The translations under genes were made by a program, and so were the position numbers. The notes under the pieces were generated by a model, which saw nothing but the letters and a program-made list of their open reading frames with translations, did not search any database and was not told the origin of the DNA. From assembly GCF_000372725.1 (NCBI RefSeq), contig NW_005201298.1, positions 254,198-318,197 on the forward strand: DNA of 64,000 bases, given 5' to 3'. The DNA comes from Emiliania huxleyi CCMP1516. Taxonomy: Eukaryota; Haptophyta; Isochrysidales; Noelaerhabdaceae. Below, piece by piece: positions 45,135 to 57,500 of this stretch (positions are counted from its first letter, which is position 1; each line of letters opens with the position of its first letter).

Positions 45135-45863
45135 TTGCCTGCACGCTACCCGCACTCACGGAATCCATACCCGAAAGAAAGAGAGGGGAGCTCGCGGGCG
45201 GGAGAGGTGACGAGTGAACTACAGGTAGTGGGGAAGGCAGCCTCGATTGCCATACAGACATGGGTGCGGAACAACGACAAGACCAAGGCACGGGCAGAGG
45301 AACGAGAGAAGAATATAGGGTGGATAAAGCGCCTGTTCACGGCATGGAGGGTGAGCCACACCGAACGTACCGAACGTAGAGCTGAGCGGAAGGCAGCGGG
45401 GGAAGACGACTCCGAGGAGGACGAACCAGTGGAAATTCAGTTGTCAGATGTCACGATGCATCCGAAGGGGACCCCAGCGCCGGCATCATCCGTAGAGGCA
45501 CGAGTGTTCGAAGAGAGAGTGGACCTGAGCAACAACATGACCTGCAGGCAAATGCTCGGAGTGGGAGTCAGAAATGTGGTCCTTGCGCGAGGGGAGCTCG
45601 ATAGACTCGAGGGGCCAGGATACGCCGCGAGGAGGACGGAGTTGCGCCGAAAGGCGAAAGAAGCCGCGAGAACAAGGGACCGGCAGGCGGCGGCGTCGCA
45701 GGACGAGACAGAAGAGAACGACGCGACAGAGGAGGAAATGACAAGGGAGAGAACGACGAGAGTGGGACGACCGCGAGGTGGCATGAAGGTTGCAGCGAGA
45801 AGCGGCGAGAGACTGCGAAGAGAGATAGGAAGAGGCGGACGCCCAAGGGTGGGCGACGGCTAG
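45135..45863 (+). CDS. Repeat-associated ORF of unknown family
   Basis: A 242-codon frame, strongly charged and mostly helical (KTKARAEEREKNIGWIKRLF, SNNMTCRQMLGVGVRNVVLA, RRTELRRKAKEAARTRDRQA). Base composition is less GC-rich than neighbouring genes. Its 3' end runs into a dispersed repeat found at 21.55-21.65 kb, 24.96 kb, 27.9 kb and 63.0-63.1 kb, so it probably belongs to a mobile element rather than the host. No transposase, reverse transcriptase or zinc finger is visible, and I cannot name a family. The copy looks open throughout. Confidence 0.4.
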   Translation: MPARYPHSRNPYPKEREGSSRAGEVTSELQVVGKAASIAIQTWVRNNDKTKARAEEREKNIGWIKRLFTAWRVSHTERTERRAERKAAGEDDSEEDEPVEIQLSDVTMHPKGTPAPASSVEARVFEERVDLSNNMTCRQMLGVGVRNVVLARGELDRLEGPGYAARRTELRRKAKEAARTRDRQAAASQDETEENDATEEEMTRERTTRVGRPRGGMKVAARSGERLRREIGRGGRPRVGDG

Positions 45864-45965
45864 CGCATCACACACCTCTCCTTAAAATCCCTGTGTGGTG
45901 GCGGCGTGCCGTCCTCCCATCCCTCCCTTGGGTTGTCTGTTTTCTTTCTTTCTTTAAGGCCAACC
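45700..45965 (+). repeat. Dispersed repeat, most complete copy
   Basis: It contains GAGAGAACGACGAGAGTGGG, GGCGAGAGACTGCGAAGAG, GGGTGGGCGACGGCTAGCGC, CTCCTTAAAATCCCTGTGTG, CGTCCTCCCATCCCTCCC and TTTTCTTTCTTTC. Partial copies lie at 21541-21655, 24957-25050, 27885-27985 (inverted) and 63020-63135; a weak match is at 59695-59757. Confidence 0.75.
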
Positions 45966-46104
45966 CGTGCAGTCGAAGACGAAGAGAAGTAAAGAGAAAA
46001 AGAAAAGTTAAAAAAACAGGAAAAGTAAATGGGAGCGGAACAAAAATAGAAAAAAAAAATCCCGCTGTGCACGGCGTGCCAACCTCCTGCACCCCCCCCA
46101 GTCT

Positions 46105-49100
46105 ATGTTCGCCGTTCTCACCCTCGTGCCGGCGGCACCGGCGGCGACTGAGCCGTGCACCTGTGCTTTGAATTGGACGGATCCAGACAGCGGCCACGCT
46201 TGCAGGGAGCCGCAGTTCGGTTGCCCGCCGGTTGCGTGCGACGGACCGTACCCACCGTGGTGCGTCGTCGAGTCGCTGCCGTGCGCCGACCCTGACCCTG
46301 ACTCAGGCATCAACACTGGCTTGTACGGCGGAAATTGGATTCATTGCGAGCCGGAGTATTCGCCAACGCCGCCGAGTTATCCGCCGCCGCCGCCCTTTGC
46401 AGTTGTGCGAATCGGCGCCCTCTTGCCGCGGCAGCTGCCAAGCGGCGAGTTGATGCACCTGGGTCGGGCAGAGGAGCTGACGTCCGTGCTCATGGCAATC
46501 GAGGAAATCAACAACAAGACAGACGGCGTGGCGGACGATCTGCTTCCAAACACGCAGCTTTTGCTCGCACACCGCGACTCGCGCTGCGACCCGGCATTCG
46601 GCAGCGACGCGGCCTACCAGCTACTGCACCACGCGTTCGACGGCGCCGGCTGCGACGCGCTGGTTGGTGCATACTGCTCAAGCGCGTCCATCCCCGCTGC
46701 GAGGCTGGCGGAGCTGACGGCCACCCCGCAGGTACTCACTCTAAGAGGACCGTGTGAGTGTTGCTTATGCAGTCTATAACGGTTGCTGACTCAACTGCTA
46801 TTAGGTCTCTCACTCCTCTCAGAGCCCGGAATTGAGCGGCGACGACTTTCCCTTCTTTGCGCGGGTTGTCACCTCTGACTCCCTCATGGCTGTGGCTTTG
46901 GCTGAGGCCACTCGAAATCTCCTCGGCGTCAAGCGCGTGGCCACCATTGCGTGCACGGACGCATACTGCACCGCCGGCGTGGCGGCCTTTGAGGCGGCTG
47001 CGTCTGCTCAAGGAATCACCATCATTGAGTCCGTCCGCTTCGAAAACGGTCAGAGCAACCTCGGCGAGCCCCTCGGTGCTTTGCGCGCCTCGTGTGCGAC
47101 CGTCTTTGTCGCCATTGCTCTTGCAGAGGATGCAGATCGCCTTTTGGAGCAAGCCCTCGGTGCACGGCTCGTCGGCCCTGAATTCACCTGGGTTGGCGAC
47201 ATCGGTCTGTTCGAAGGGCTGGGCTCGCTGGCCGGCCGTGGCCTCCCCGTGGACGATTTCCGCGGAATACTCGCGATCACAAACTCAATCGCGCCAAGCG
47301 TGGCGTACGACGGCTACGCCTCTCGCAAGCGCGCACGGCCATCCACGCTCGGCGACGGGACAAATTGCGACCCGGCAGACGACGACGAGGGGCACAAACT
47401 CTGGTCAGTTGATACGGATGAGGATAGAGCGCCACGCTGCTTCGGTGCCAACAATCAGTTTCCCGAGAGCGTCTATGCCCCGAGAGCTTACGATGCTGTG
47501 TACGCTGTGGCGCACGCAGTGCAAGCGCTGGTGGACGACCCGTTGGTTCAGCGTATCGACGGCGACGCTCTGATGGCGGCCCTTCTCGCCGTCCGGTTCG
47601 ACGGCGTGACGGGCAAAGTCTCCTTCTCGTCCGAGCCGGCCACCCTCGGCGACCGCGCGGGTGGCGTCCTTTACGATGTGATGAACGTGAACGCGTCAGG
47701 CGCGTGGGTCAAGCTTGGCACCTGGCAGCCAGCCGACAACTGGGAGCAGAGCTTTGCCGGCAACGGTCAGGCGCTGACGAGGCCAACGCCCGACAACAGC
47801 AAGCCGCCAGAACTCGTGGGCGACACGCTGCGCGTCGGAGTCTTTTGTGATGATCATGTTGGCGAGTCGGAGTGCCAGCATGTGATGCACATCATTGACC
47901 GGATCAATGACAAGAAGGACGGCTTCCTAGACGACTTACTTCCGGATCACACGCTCTTCTACTCTATGGTTCAGACAGGGACCACCGGCTGTGCCGAGTC
48001 TGAGGCCATTCGACGCCAGTTCGATCAGCTGTACTCCGACTTGAATGGAGTAGTCGCCACCATCGGCCCGTTCTGTTCGGATGACGTGGCTGCTGTGACA
48101 GCCGCCGAGTGGCGCGCTGGAGCCGACATCTCTACCGTCGTGCTCTCGCCGTCGTCGACGGCTCCGATCTTGGCGAACGTGGGCGCATACCCGAACCTGT
48201 TGCGCCTCTCGAGCAACGACAAGCACGTCACGTCCGCCGTTGCAGCACTCGCAGAGCGGCTGGGATGGCAAGCCATTTGCGTGCTCCATGACGACGGTCT
48301 ATGGGGACGCGGGGTCATGCAGTCTTTCACCTCAATCTTTGAGAGCTCAGGTGGGAAAATCGTAAACAATGGCACGGCGGAATTTTCCAAGGCAGCTTTT
48401 GACGGCGGCAACTTGACAGGGAGCGACCTGCTCGACCAGCTCGAAGACTGCCAAATCATCCTCCTCGTCGCCTACCCGGATGCGCAGCGGGCTGTGTTTG
48501 CTGCCTCCTATGACGAAGGTCGGCTTTGGGGGCCGGGCTACGCTTGGCTCAACGCGTATCCGGCTGAGGAAGCCCTCTACAATGCAGATGGCTCGGTGAA
48601 CTCGTCCGCTGTGCATGGCTCGGAGGGGTGCTCGGAGTCATCGAGTCATCCGGCGTGAGCAGCGCCTCCGACCTCAGCCTAAAGTATCAGGCGCTGTGGG
48701 ATGAGGTGTCGAGCAGTCAGGGCTGCACCAACATGAGCCCGCAGTCCCGACCCTTCTGCGACCACGACGACGACGCCTCGACGCTTCCCGATTACACGGC
48801 AATGTACGTGGATGCAGTGATCAAGCTCGCAGTCTCTGCCGATGCTGCGATCCGCAACGGCTCACGGCCAGGAGACGCAGATGCGCTGTACGCGACGATG
48901 CTGGCAGCTGACACCGTGACGGGGCTGAGCGGGCCTCTTGTTTTCGACGACAGCGGAGATCGACTCGGTACCTTGGAGGTGCTCAACTACCGGCTGCTCA
49001 CCGAAGCCTCTCAGTCAGGGCGCCGCCTTAGCTCGGTACTTCTGCCGCGTTCGTTGCTTGAGTTCTCAATCGTGGGCAGCTACTCTACCGCAACCTCGAC

Positions 49101-50902
49101 ACTGCAGCTGCCAGACGTTGGCGCTCTCGTCTTCTCCGGGGGATCGACGGAGGTGCCACAGCACTCCTCCCCTCCTCCACCGCCTCCGCCGCCAGCACCT
49201 CCTCCTGAGCCGCCGTTGAGCACTGGCGTACTCGTCGTGATCGTCTTGCTTTCGGTAATGACACCCGTCGTCGTGATTTGGGTCGCCGTTCGAGAGTGGC
49301 GCCGTCGGCGGGAGCGCGAGCACGAATGGACAAGACAGCAGTGGCTGAGATATCTCTCAACGGGCCAGCCCGTGCAGCTGGAGCCGCTCACAGACGGCAA
49401 CAAGTACCATCTCTTTCTGTCCCATTCGTGGCTTTCCGGACAGGATATGCATAAGGACGCTGTCCGAGTGATGAAGGAACGGCTGCTCAATCTCTTGCCG
49501 GACACGAAGATCTTTCTCGACGTGGACGACTTGGCGTCCGGGCGAGGCGCAGCCGAAGTTGCTATGTCCAAGATTCTCGTCGTCTTTTTGTCGGATGGCT
49601 ACCTCACGCGCCCCAACACCGTGCGCGAACTGCTTCGGGCGATGAGCCTGCAAAAAATCGTTATCACCGTCTACGATGAGCGCAGCGTCTACATGGACAA
49701 AGGTGTGCTCCGAGCAGCGATCGAAGCAGCTTGCCTGAACCTTTCGAGGTGGGGTCTCGACGGCGACTTGGCGGCCTGGGGCGCAGAGGTCCCGACCACG
49801 GCCGACATCTTTGCTGCGCTGACAGCACAGCCTCTCCTGTGGACTCGTGTCCCAGCTTTCATGAACGTCACTTTGCAGGCGTGCGTGACACCGCTGGTTC
49901 AGCCCAAGGCGCCCATGTTGCGACCAAGCGCAGACGGGAAAGCGAATCTCTCCCCGGAGGCGCTCCAGCGCACAGTCGAGATGCTGGTTCAGCCCAAGGC
50001 GCTCATCTTGCAATCTGTCCCGTCTTGGGCGCAGAAGGGGCTTGGTCGCGCAGACGGGAAAGCGAGTCTCTCCCCGGAGGCGCTCGAGCGCGCAATCGAG
50101 ATGATGCAGGCTGCTGCTGAGCCTGGCGCGGCGGCTTCGACGAGGCTGTACACGCGAGCCGGCATTGGCTTCACCTGGCAGAGGCTCCGCGCTGGAGAGA
50201 GATTTCGAATCTACGCCAGCCCACACAACCCCGGCGCGCTCGAGCTCACCCAGGAGCTGTCTTGCCTGCTGCAGCACCTCGACATAGAGCTCGAAGTGAC
50301 GACCTCCGTCGCCGACCTCACGGCCTGCAGCCACATGCTGCTGTACCTCGACAAGCGCACCTGGGTGTCGACGGAGAATGACCAGCGGATAGCCGCGCTC
50401 TCAAGCGACGTGAAGGCCGCCCTGGCCGGGCGCGTTCACCTGCTTCCGGTTCACGAGAGCGAGCCGTTTGAGTACATGGCGGGCAGCCACGCCGGCGTCA
50501 AGTTCGACGACCTCCTCGACTGCGTGGATGGCGCGACCCCCATCGAGCTGCTTCAGCGACAGGTGAGTCCCCGCGCTCCCGCTGCATCATCAGCGCGTAG
50601 CATAGTGCCGTCGACTCGCCTCCACCTCTGTCTCTCAGGTCTACGCGGAGGTTGCGGTGCCGCTCAAAGAAGGCATCTATCGGCCCGCAAGCCTGCTGCT
50701 GCTCGCACGCGCTGTCGGCGACCAGACGCGGACTTCGGCGCTGCGGCAGCTCACTTTTTCCTCCAAAGAGCTGCGCCTGCCCTCTATGACTTTGGCGGAG
50801 GGCAGTGCGAGTCTGATGAGCCGGACGAGCAAATATTGCCGCTCTCTCTCGAGCCGGCAGAGCACACCACACGGACGCAGGAGGGCGCTCCCTCCTCTCT
50901 GA
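46105..50902 (+). CDS. Receptor with two PBP1/ANF-type ectodomains, one membrane span and TIR domains
   Basis: After a weak signal sequence (MFAVLTLVPAAPAAT) and a Cys-rich part come two type-1 periplasmic-binding (ANF-receptor) folds: VVRIGALLPRQLPSGE...IEEINNKTDG (46.4-47.8 kb) and LRVGVFCDDHVGES...IIDRINDKKDG (47.8-49.0 kb). A Pro-rich stalk and one membrane span (STGVLVVIVLLSVMTPVVVI, about 49.22 kb) follow. The cytosolic part has a TIR domain (KYHLFLSHSWLSGQD, IFLDVDDLASGRG, TRPNTVRELLRAM) with the Glu expected for TIR NADases (codon 49627-49629). A second, degenerate TIR-like unit (FRIYASPHNPGALELTQEL, 50.2-50.5 kb) follows. Canonical introns: about 46731-46808 and 50561-50639. At about 48630 the frame changes inside a GGGG run; one extra G restores it, so a base error is likely. 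Stop 50900-50902. Sensing small ligands such as amino acids is inferred. Confidence 0.8.
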
Positions 50903-50909
50903 GGGTTGG

Positions 50910-51520
50910 ATGGTCCGGACCTGCCCGGCATTTGGGTACCACTTTGCCCACGCTGCAGTCGCGCTGCCAAGGCCTGCTAGCATCTTTGGTACCACGCGTG
51001 CCGTCGTCCTCTGTCGTCCTCTGTCGTCCTACGTAGAGATAATGTACAATTGCAATACGGTATCTTGTAGTACGGCCTTATAGCTAGTAGTGCAGTTACT
51101 GCACACTGCACTCGCATGAACTGCCTTGTTAAACATAAAGAGACGAAGGCGCTCACACTCGAAACGCTGCGATCGCGGTGTCGGCAGCGTGACGAAGCCG
51201 CCCACAAAACACGCAAGCACACACACAGGCACAAGCACATACACACAGGCGTCTCCATAGGTGTGCTATGAATCAGCAGCCAGACCTGGCCCATCTCTCA
51301 AACGTCCAGCCTCCCCCCCCCGCCCCCGCCCCGGGCTACCCCCCCCCCCCCCTCCCCCTCCTTCCGTACGCCGCCCGTCTCTGGCACCCCCCCTTGCCAG
51401 CGGTGGCCCGGCTCGGCCGCCCTGCTGGCACACGCACCCCCTCCCCGCCCGCGCCTCTCTCCGGAGGGACACAACTGCGGCGCGTCGACGAAGCTGCGAG
51501 ATTCCCCGAGATTGCCCCGC
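50910..51520. other. Convergent spacer between the TIR receptor and XDH
   Basis: No gene is seen. It has three ATGTCGTCCTCTGTCGTCC-like TCGTCCTCTG units near 51000-51035, CACACACAGGCACAAGCACA at 51220-51250 and poly-C runs at 51313-51355. Confidence 0.55.
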
Positions 51521-51522
51521 GA

Positions 51523-54500
51523 CTACCGGAGGACGAACTGCGACGTGTCGACGAGGCACGCCGCCTGGACGGCCGCCGGAGTCAGCGGCGCATCGACGTG
51601 CAGCGGAGGCTGCTTGGACGCGTCTCCCGCGTCGGCGCGCGCCGCGAGGATCGCGGCGCGTGCGGCGAGGAAGGCGGCGGCGGCGAGCGCCATCGGCGGC
51701 TCCGCAGACGCCTTGGAGTGCAGCGTCGCGCCCGGGGCCGGGTTGGGCGCGCGCGGCAGGAAGGAGACGTTGAGCTCAAGGGGGATGTCGTGCACAGCCG
51801 GCACCTGTGCTCCCCCCGCGCCGAGCGTGGGGAATCGGAGGTGTCTCGGAGGTGTCTCGGAGGTGTCTCGGAGGTGTCTCGGAGGTGTCTCGGAGGTGTC
51901 TCGGAGGTGTCTGGGAGGTGTCTGGGAGGTGTCTCGGAGGTGTCTTGGAGGTGTCTCGGAGGTGTCTCGGAGGTGTCTCGGAGGTGTCTCGGAGGTGTCT
52001 CGGAGGTGTCTCGGAGGTGCACCTTGTACTCCCACGTGCCGAGCGTCGTCGGCGCGCCGCTCGGCGAGTGGGAGACGACCTCGGGGAAGAGAGAGCAACG
52101 CCGGTTAATGACAGGGAATGATGGAGAGGAATCGCTCGGCGGGCGGGAGACGGCCTCGGAGAAGAAGAGGCCGAGCGCCATGACGAAGCCCCCCTCGACT
52201 TGCCCGAGGTCGATCTCCGGGTTGAGGGGCGTCCCCTGGTCCATGAGCAGGTCGGCGCGCAGGATGCAGGTCTCGCCAGACAGCGCGTCGATCTCGACCT
52301 CGCAGATTAATCAGCACTACTCAGCACTACTCGGCACTGGGTCACCGACGGCGGGTCGCGCTCTCCGCCTCGCAGCACGCCACGCCCGAGGTTGCGTAGT
52401 CGAACTTGGGCACCCCCTCGGGCGCGGCCCCGCCGAACCAGCCGCTCGCCGCGAGGGACACGCCTACTCACACCCTCCCCCTTCCCCGCGGGCGCCTTTC
52501 CCTCCACCCCAGCCGCTCCCCCCACGAGGGAGTCGCCCGCGTCGGTCGCCGCTTTGACTGTGGCCTCCCACGCGCCCTCCCCCGCCGCGCCAGCCGCCGG
52601 CCGGAAGGGGAGCAGGCGAGCGTTGAGCGTCTCCGCCGCGTCCAGCACCGCCTTGGCGACGCACTCCGGGGTGTGAAGGGAGGGGCTGGTCAGGCGCTAG
52701 TCAAGCGTCCAGCAGCGCGCCTTGACGACGCACTCCGAGGTGGCAGAGCCGCCCGTGTCGGCCGAGCCGGGCGTGGCGAGCGACGAGGTGTCCGACACAG
52801 ACACGCCGCCGAGCGGGCAGCCGAGGGCGAAGGCGGCCGCCTGCGCCGCCTTAGTGTGGATGCCCTGCCCTAGCTCGCACCCTCCGTGGGCCAGCCGGAC
52901 GGACCCGTCCGCCAGCACGCCGAGCGAGCAGCCCTCCTTGTACGCGCCTCCGTTGTCCTCGATGCCGTACTTGACGGGGACCATCCTCAGCCCGCGCTTG
53001 CGCCACCGGTTGGAGCGGTTGAACGCCTCCACCTGCTCACGCCAACCAATGCGAATCAATGCTGGCCAATGCGAATCCATGCCGAGGAATGCGAATCCAT
53101 TGTGAGTAATGCGAGTCCATGGCGAGTAATGCGAGTCAATGCGATTGCAATAGGTTGGGGCGCGGTTTTCGAGCCCCCGCCTGCTCGCGCCGCGCCGCAA
53201 CCTCCCACCGCGCCTTCGCGGACTGCCACATCGCCGGCAGGTTCCAGTTGAAGCCGTTCTCGCCCACGGTGACGCCGCAGAGGGCCGCGTCCCCCGTGGC
53301 GTACAGGTTGGCCTCGCGCACCGCGTCCGCCGGCAAGCCGACCGCCTCGGCCGCAGCCTCCATCGCCAACTCGTGCAGCGGGATGGTCTGCACGACGCCG
53401 GGAGCTCGGCACGCGGTGCTGCCTACGTGTGGGACGAGGCGAGATTGCGCGAGACTGCCCGAGACTGCACCACCCCCCCGGGGAAGCGCGCGGCGCTGCC
53501 TACGACGCCGGAGTTGTAGAACGAGCCGTGCACCGCGAAGTCGTCGGCGCGGTACGCGTTGTCCGCCCAGCAGACTCCCATCGTCAGGTCGCCTGTCGAG
53601 CACCAATTAATTAATTACCAATTTTAATTAATTAATTAATTATAATCAATACTCCCATCGTCAGGTCGCCTATCGAGCACCAATTGACTGACTGTTCGTC
53701 CTTCGCCACGAATCAGAGCAGGCGCCCGTCGTCAGGTCGCCTGTCGAGCACCAATAATAATAAATAATAATAATATAATATAATATAACTCCCGTCGTCA
53801 GGTCACCTGCGCCGCCGTCGACGACGCCAGAGTCGAACGCCGCGGTGAGCTCGATTGACGAGACGACGCCGCCTGTCGGGACATGTCGCGGACATGTCCC
53901 GGACGTGTCGCGGCGCTGCGGGGAGCTCGAGAGGGGATGGTACGCCACCCTGGTCCACCGCGAGCCGGAAGGAGCCCTCCATCGGCGGCCGGCCGCCCGT
54001 CGACGCCATGTCGTCCGAACGGTCGTTGTGCAGCCGCACGGGGCGGCCGTGCTTGGCGGCGGCGACGGCCGCGGCGATGGCCGTCGGGAGGTGCGCGTTG
54101 AGCTTGCCGCCGTACGCGCCGCCGATACGGCGCACGCGCACGTCCACCGTGGCGAGGGGGAGGCCGAGCGCGCCTAATCTCGGGTAATCTCCGGTAACCT
54201 CGGGCAATCTCGCCGTCCACCGTGGCGAGGGGGAGGCCGAGCGCACCCGCCACCGCCGTCTGCGTGCGGGTTGGGTTCTGGTTGGCGCAGGTGATGGAGA
54301 GGCCGCCTCCCTCGACCTACAATAATGAACGGGCTCCTCTTAACGAACTGATCGGTATCGGTGATGGAGAGGCAGCCTCCGTCGACCGGCAGGGCGAGCG
54401 CGGTGTTGGTCTCAAGGTAGAAGTGGCGCTGGCCTGGTATGGACCAGTGAACCCATTAGTAATCAGCGTCTTGCGGGTCACCATAGGAGGACACAGTGGC

Positions 54501-57500
54501 GCTGGCCCCCGATGCGGAGCTTGCCCTCCACGGCGGCCTTGCCCTCCGCCGCCGCGCGAGACCACCACTCGCCCGCCTAAGTTCCAATTCAACCAGTCAG
54601 CCCCCAGTGTGTGACCGGCTGGACTCACCTCCTTGTCTGAGTGAACGCTCGCTCGCCTGCCGCCCGCGCACAATGCTCGAGTGGTGATCGTCCTCCTTCA
54701 CCTCCTGCGCGCCGCCGTCGCCTCCGCCTCCGCCTCCGCCTCCGCCTCCGCCTCCGCCTCCGCCCTCGCCTCCGCCTCCGCCTCCGCCCTCGCCTCCGCC
54801 TCCGCCTCCGCCCTCGCCTCCGCCTCCGCCTCCGCCGCCTCCGCCCGCCGCCTTCGCCTTGCGCGTCTCCTCCTGCAGCCGCTCGAGCCGGATCCCGTTC
54901 CGCCGCGCGAACCCAGAGGAGCGGAGCTGCTCGAAGGCCGCCGCCACACGCGCGGCGTCGGGCGGACTCCGGCGCGAGGTGGGAGGGGGCGGGGGGGGGG
55001 CTTGCTTGAGGAGCCCCGCCGAGTGGCTGAGCCTGAGCACGGCCAGCTGCGCGCCTAGTCGGCCGGCCACAGCTCGCTCAACGCGCGAACGGCCGAAGCG
55101 TTGACGAGGCGTGAGCGGATGGCTGCGCGCCACGCCGCGCGTGCGAGAGGGAGTCGGCGAGGACGACGGCGACCGGCGCGCCGACGCATGGGAGCGGCGA
55201 CCCGACCGGGTGGAGGTAGAAGGGGTAGCAGTTCGAGTCGGCGGCGGCGGTGGCGTTGGCGGCGGGGTTCGGGAAGTCCGCCGCGCTGACGACGTCGACG
55301 ACGCCGGGGGAGGCGAGGGTGGCGCTCCAGTCTGCCCCGCAGAAGGAAGCGCCGGCAGAGCCGTCCGGCGCGAGGACGAAGGCGCCTAGTATGGAGTGGT
55401 GAGCTGAGCGCTCCTCGGTCGGCGGCAGAGCCGTCCGGCGCGAGGACGAAGGCGCCTAGTATGGAGTGGTGAGCTGAGCGCTCCTCGGTCGGCGGCAGAG
55501 CCGTCCGGCGCGAGGACGAAAGCGCCGCAGAGCTCGCCCGCGACGGCTGGCTCGTCGGAGGAGTAGAGCGCCTCGCCCGACGCCTGAGTAGCGCACTCCT
55601 TCCTGCACTCGTGATGAATACTGCATGAGTAGACCGCCCTCCCCCCGACGCCTGCAGCAGCGAAGTGAGCTTGGGCAGCGGCAGCGAGACGGGCGCCTAC
55701 AGGAAAGGTCCAGGAAAGGTCCAAGAAAGGTCTAGGAAAGTGAGCTTTGGGCAGCGGCAGGGAGACGGGCGCCAGCGACGCGTCGCTCACGCCGATCGAC
55801 TGGGTGCCGCACGAGACGGGCCTGCTCTCAGGAAGTAGCCTCGTCATTGACTAGCCATTCCTTGTGAAAGGGCCGCACGAGAGACGGGCCGGTCGGCGGC
55901 GGCGGCGAGCGAGCCGGCGACGGCGGACGCGAGGCGGGGGGGGAGGGGCGAGCCCTGCGCGGAGAGGAGCAGCTTGTACGCAAACGAGGCGACGAGGGAG
56001 AGGCGGTACTCGTGCGGCGCGAGGTGGCCGATGTCCGAGGCGGAGCCCGCGTCCGACTCGACGGCCTTGGCCGCCTGCTGAGGGACGCGTCCATGAGAGT
56101 GACTTCCTTCACAGGGAGGTACACGGACCGGCCTTGGCCGCCTGCTGCACCAGCTCGGCGACGAAGCCGCGCATCGCGGCCGCGTCGGATGGGGCGGCAC
56201 CTACGGACGACCTTGCTAATCAATTAATTATTAATTAATTGATTAATTGATTAATTGATTATTCATCAGGGCGGCGCCTACGGGTGATCTCGCGGCGAGA
56301 CTGCGACGAGACTGTCCGAGGTTGCACCGCGACCGATGCTCGGCGCCGACGAGACGGGACGCGGCGGAGGGTGGGACCGCCCACGTGCCGCTCGAGACGA
56401 GGCCGCCAAAGGCTCCGCCCACCGCCGCGACGGCGCCGCCCTTGCCTGCGGGGCATGTCCACGACAGTCCGGGACATGGCCCAGCCGCCGGCCGGCGACA
56501 TGCCCCCCCGCCAGTGCGCAGCGCGAGGCAGCAATTGAGCAGCGCGTGGCTGTTGGCGTGGCGCGACGAGACCTTGTCGGCGAAGCAGGCGGCGAGCGAG
56601 CCCGCGCGGCCGCCCGCCGACGCGAGAGGGAGGCGCAGCGCCACGATGAGCAGCGAGGCTGCGGAGCGAGGGCCGCAGGAGAGGTACCTGAGGGAGGTGT
56701 CGCGGAGGTGTCTCGGAGGTGTCTCGGAGGTGTCTCGAGGACCGCAGGAGAGGTGCCTGACTCAGCAGCGCGAATGTGGTGAGTGGAGTGGGGGCGTGGG
56801 CCGCGGTGCGAGGCCCAGACAGCGGTACTCGGACACGCTCACTGTGCGGAGGCCGCCGCCGCCGCCGCCACGGCGAAGGCCGGTGCGGTCGATGACCGTG
56901 AGAGAGGCACCGACGCCAACGAGGAGCACCGCCACGTCGGAGGGGAGGGCCGGGTGGGCTGCGGCGAGGGCAAGGTTGCCAGCCCACGACCCGACGGCGC
57001 GCACCTGAAGGAGGTGTCTCGGAAGTGCCTCGGAAGTGCCTCGGAAATGTCTCGGAAGTGCCTCGGAAGTGCCTCGGAAATGTCTCGGAAGTGCCTCGGA
57101 AGTGCCTCGGAAGTGCCTCGGAGTTGTCTCGGAAAGTGCCTCGGAAGTGCCTCGGAAGTGCCTCGGAAATGTCTCGGAAGTGCCTCGGAGGTGTCTCGGA
57201 AGTGCCTCGGAAGTGTCTCGGAAGTGTCTCGGAGGTGTCTCGGAAGTGCCTCGGAAGTTGTCTCGGAAGTGCCTCGGAAGTGCCTCGGAGGTGTCTCGGA
57301 AATGTCTCGGAAGTGTCTCGGAAGTGTCTCGGAAGTGTCTCGGAAGTGTCTCGGAGGCTGGCCGCCCACGAGCCCTCTGCGCGCACCTGAGTCGTCGCCA
57401 CGCGGCCGAGATGGCGGGCGAGGGCTGCGGCGGCGGGTGCGGCGGCGCCTCCGCGCTGCTCGGAGGCCCAGGGCGGCCCCCCTCCCCTCCCGTCCGAGAG

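Noticed and set aside
46400-50560. Receptor guanylate cyclase or family C GPCR
   Set aside because: The ectodomain fits, but there is only one membrane span and no cyclase or kinase domain; the cytosolic part starts with a TIR motif.
51807-52121. Plus-strand Ser/Arg/Gly-rich ORFs at the GTGTCTCGGAG array
   Set aside because: Stop-free 11 bp array translated in three frames; XDH coding is on the minus strand.
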